From the NCBI GenBank assembly GCA_045588245.1, contig JAZNDW010000007.1:1-5001 (forward strand): a DNA stretch of 5,001 nt. Direction: 5' to 3'. Position 1 is the first letter of the stretch. The number at the start of each line of letters is the position of its first letter. Shown piece after piece: positions 4,006 to 5,001 of the stretch. A program made the position numbers and the translations under genes. The notes under the pieces were generated by a model that saw only the letters and a program-made list of their open reading frames with translations, was not told where the DNA came from and searched no databases. The DNA comes from DTU064 sp045588245 (GTDB lineage Bacteria; Bacillota; Clostridia; Oscillospirales; CAG-272).

Positions 4006-4659
4006 TTACTCCTTCGGAATTTGATGTTCCTGCTGCTCTTCGCTTCGTGCTATTCCGCAGTCTTTGCACAGGCACGCGCCGAATGCTTTTTGTGTCCTTG
4101 CCGCTAAAGTGGGGCCAACCGGCTTACCGCAAACGGTGCAAACGAACTCGGCGGGGGATTCAATGTGTTGTTCTTGCTGGTTCTGTCGGGGCGAGTCATT
4201 CAGTAGCGCTCCGTCGGTATAATACTTTGTTTCGGGATCGTTTTGCCAATAGATGTCTGCTGCGAATCCGAGAGCTTTGCAAGCGACCGAAATAGCATCT
4301 GTGTATGCTTTTTTATAGCAATCGTCATCCACGTGCACGCCATTTCGCTCATTTTCAACGAACATCGCTCCGCCTATGCCCTCGATCGGCTCGCTCCATT
4401 CTCCATTGTGTTTTACGCGGAGAGCTATATGAACGTTGGCAACCTTTTCGCCGGTTCCGTCGTCGGCCTCAACCCACGTACGGATTATTTTTGTTGTCCA
4501 CCCAAATCCGCAAGGACCAAATAATTCGGTTAACGTTTTTATTCTCCACATCGGGTTGATGTCGGTTTTGCCCTTCAACCGCCCCGCCGTGATTGGTCTT
4601 TGCGCTTCCGGCGGGCATTTTCTGCCCGCGTTATATATGGTCATATTTTCCTTGCACAT
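4006..4659 (-). CDS. Rad52-like single-strand annealing protein with C-terminal zinc ribbon, 217 aa
   Basis: Residues about 7-150 match a Clostridia-phage single-strand annealing family of the Rad52-like superfamily: GGRLKG-type motif (AGRLKGKTDINPMWRIKTLTE), GPCGFGWTTKI, VANVHIALRVKHNGEWSEP, GIGGAMF and the helix KKAYTDAISVACKALGFAADIY. Such proteins anneal complementary single strands in phage recombination and replication. After a Gln-rich linker (about 150-170), C174-x2-C177 and C198-x2-C201 (plus C196) form a zinc ribbon, probably for DNA or partner binding. The start at 4659 follows AGGAGG by 6 bases, and that site overlaps the stop of the Gp157 gene; M6 is a weaker alternative. The order Gp157, annealing protein, SSB, initiator is the standard phage recombination module. 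I cannot separate this family from Erf- or Sak-type relatives by eye. Confidence 0.75.
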   Translation of the reverse strand: MCKENMTIYNAGRKCPPEAQRPITAGRLKGKTDINPMWRIKTLTELFGPCGFGWTTKIIRTWVEADDGTGEKVANVHIALRVKHNGEWSEPIEGIGGAMFVENERNGVHVDDDCYKKAYTDAISVACKALGFAADIYWQNDPETKYYTDGALLNDSPRQNQQEQHIESPAEFVCTVCGKPVGPTLAARTQKAFGACLCKDCGIARSEEQQEHQIPKE

Positions 4660-4669
4660 TGCGTTCCTC

Positions 4670-5001
4670 CTATTTTAGTTGCAGGTTCATTTTGGTTTCT
4701 AAGCAAGCGCCGGGAATAACGTCTCCGCTTGCCAGGGCTTCCTTTATTGCCGTTCGGTTGATCGACGGCTTGCCATATTTGATCAAGTCGCCACGTTCTC
4801 TTAAAGCCCATTCAATAAAGGCAGACTCATCGCCAACGGTTACACCCTCGCTCTTTCTGAACGAAATCTTGTTTCGGGGCGTCTCGATTTTGCTTCGGCC
4901 TGCATCGAGTATTGTTCTCGAAAGATACTCCTTCAGCCTTGCAATCCGCGCTTCTTTGACTCGTCTACGAGTGGCAAGCGCGGCCTCTTCGACCTTGATA
5001 G
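4670..5001 (-). CDS. Siphovirus Gp157-family protein, C-terminal part (residues 59-167; first codons at the left end of the window)
   Basis: This is the rest of the gene that starts at 313, entered here through the right-hand copy of the 141-bp overlap; the first complete codon ends at 4999. It carries the family's C-terminal beta-rich domain: KIETPRNKISFRKSEGV, FIEWALRERGDLIKYGKPSINRTAIKEAL, ASGDVIPGACLE and the ending KMNLQLK followed by TAG at 4672-4670. The whole joined protein is 167 residues and shows no frameshift. The stop overlaps the ribosome site of the annealing-protein gene, so the two are tightly linked. In a linear reading this part has no start codon, which would be hard to explain unless the molecule is circular or cut out of a longer repeat. 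Confidence 0.88.
   Translation of the reverse strand, partial: IKVEEAALATRRRVKEARIARLKEYLSRTILDAGRSKIETPRNKISFRKSEGVTVGDESAFIEWALRERGDLIKYGKPSINRTAIKEALASGDVIPGACLETKMNLQLK
4861..5001. repeat. Terminal direct repeat, right copy (circular overlap)
   Basis: This copy is identical over 141 bases to 1-141. Removing one copy gives a 4,860-bp circle in which every gene is complete. Confidence 0.9.

Overview
The window looks like one complete circular DNA molecule. Its first 141 bases (1-141) recur identically at its end (4861-5001). Joining the ends at 4860/1 makes an intact 167-residue Gp157-family gene out of two fragments. The unique circle is therefore about 4,860 bp; the 141-bp redundancy is probably an assembly overlap rather than a biological repeat. 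The gene families and strong AGGAGG-type ribosome binding sites point to a phage-derived element of an anaerobic, probably gut-dwelling Firmicute (Clostridia-like host). That host call is inference.

All twelve genes lie on the minus strand and are packed tightly, many with ATGA/TGATG/GTGA stop-start overlaps. In transcription order from the only real intergenic gap (524-636) they are: a small CxxC protein (523-317); Siphovirus Gp157 family (313-1, continuing 4860-4670); a Rad52-like single-strand annealing protein with a C-terminal zinc ribbon (4659-4006); SSB (3990-3553); a DUF4373/replisome-organiser-like initiator (3540-2764); a 55-residue helix-turn-helix protein (2767-2600); two conserved phage hypotheticals (2603-2211, 2211-1912); a 78-residue unknown (1922-1686); a 59-residue GTG-start membrane protein that is easily missed (1689-1510); and a leucine-rich-repeat protein with five near-identical 63-bp repeats (1491-637).

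The gap 524-636 holds a compact plus-strand transcription unit opposite to every gene. It has an extended -10 promoter inside an 8-bp inverted repeat, a transcript of about 65 nt with hairpins, and an intrinsic terminator whose stem is fully paired only as plus-strand RNA. A candidate minus-strand promoter at the end of the LRR gene would make a leader fully complementary to this RNA. That is the layout of plasmid copy-number control by countertranscribed RNA.

Inside the initiator gene, three tandem 21-bp repeats with dyad cores (3057-3119) lie beside a very AT-rich tract (3013-3055), a good candidate origin. No capsid, terminase, integrase, relaxase, helicase or primase gene is visible. The working picture is a small replicon made of a phage early replication and recombination module that maintains itself as a minicircle or satellite and depends on the host (or a helper phage) for helicase, primase and polymerase. 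The alternative, a collapsed assembly of a shared phage early region, must be excluded by reads.
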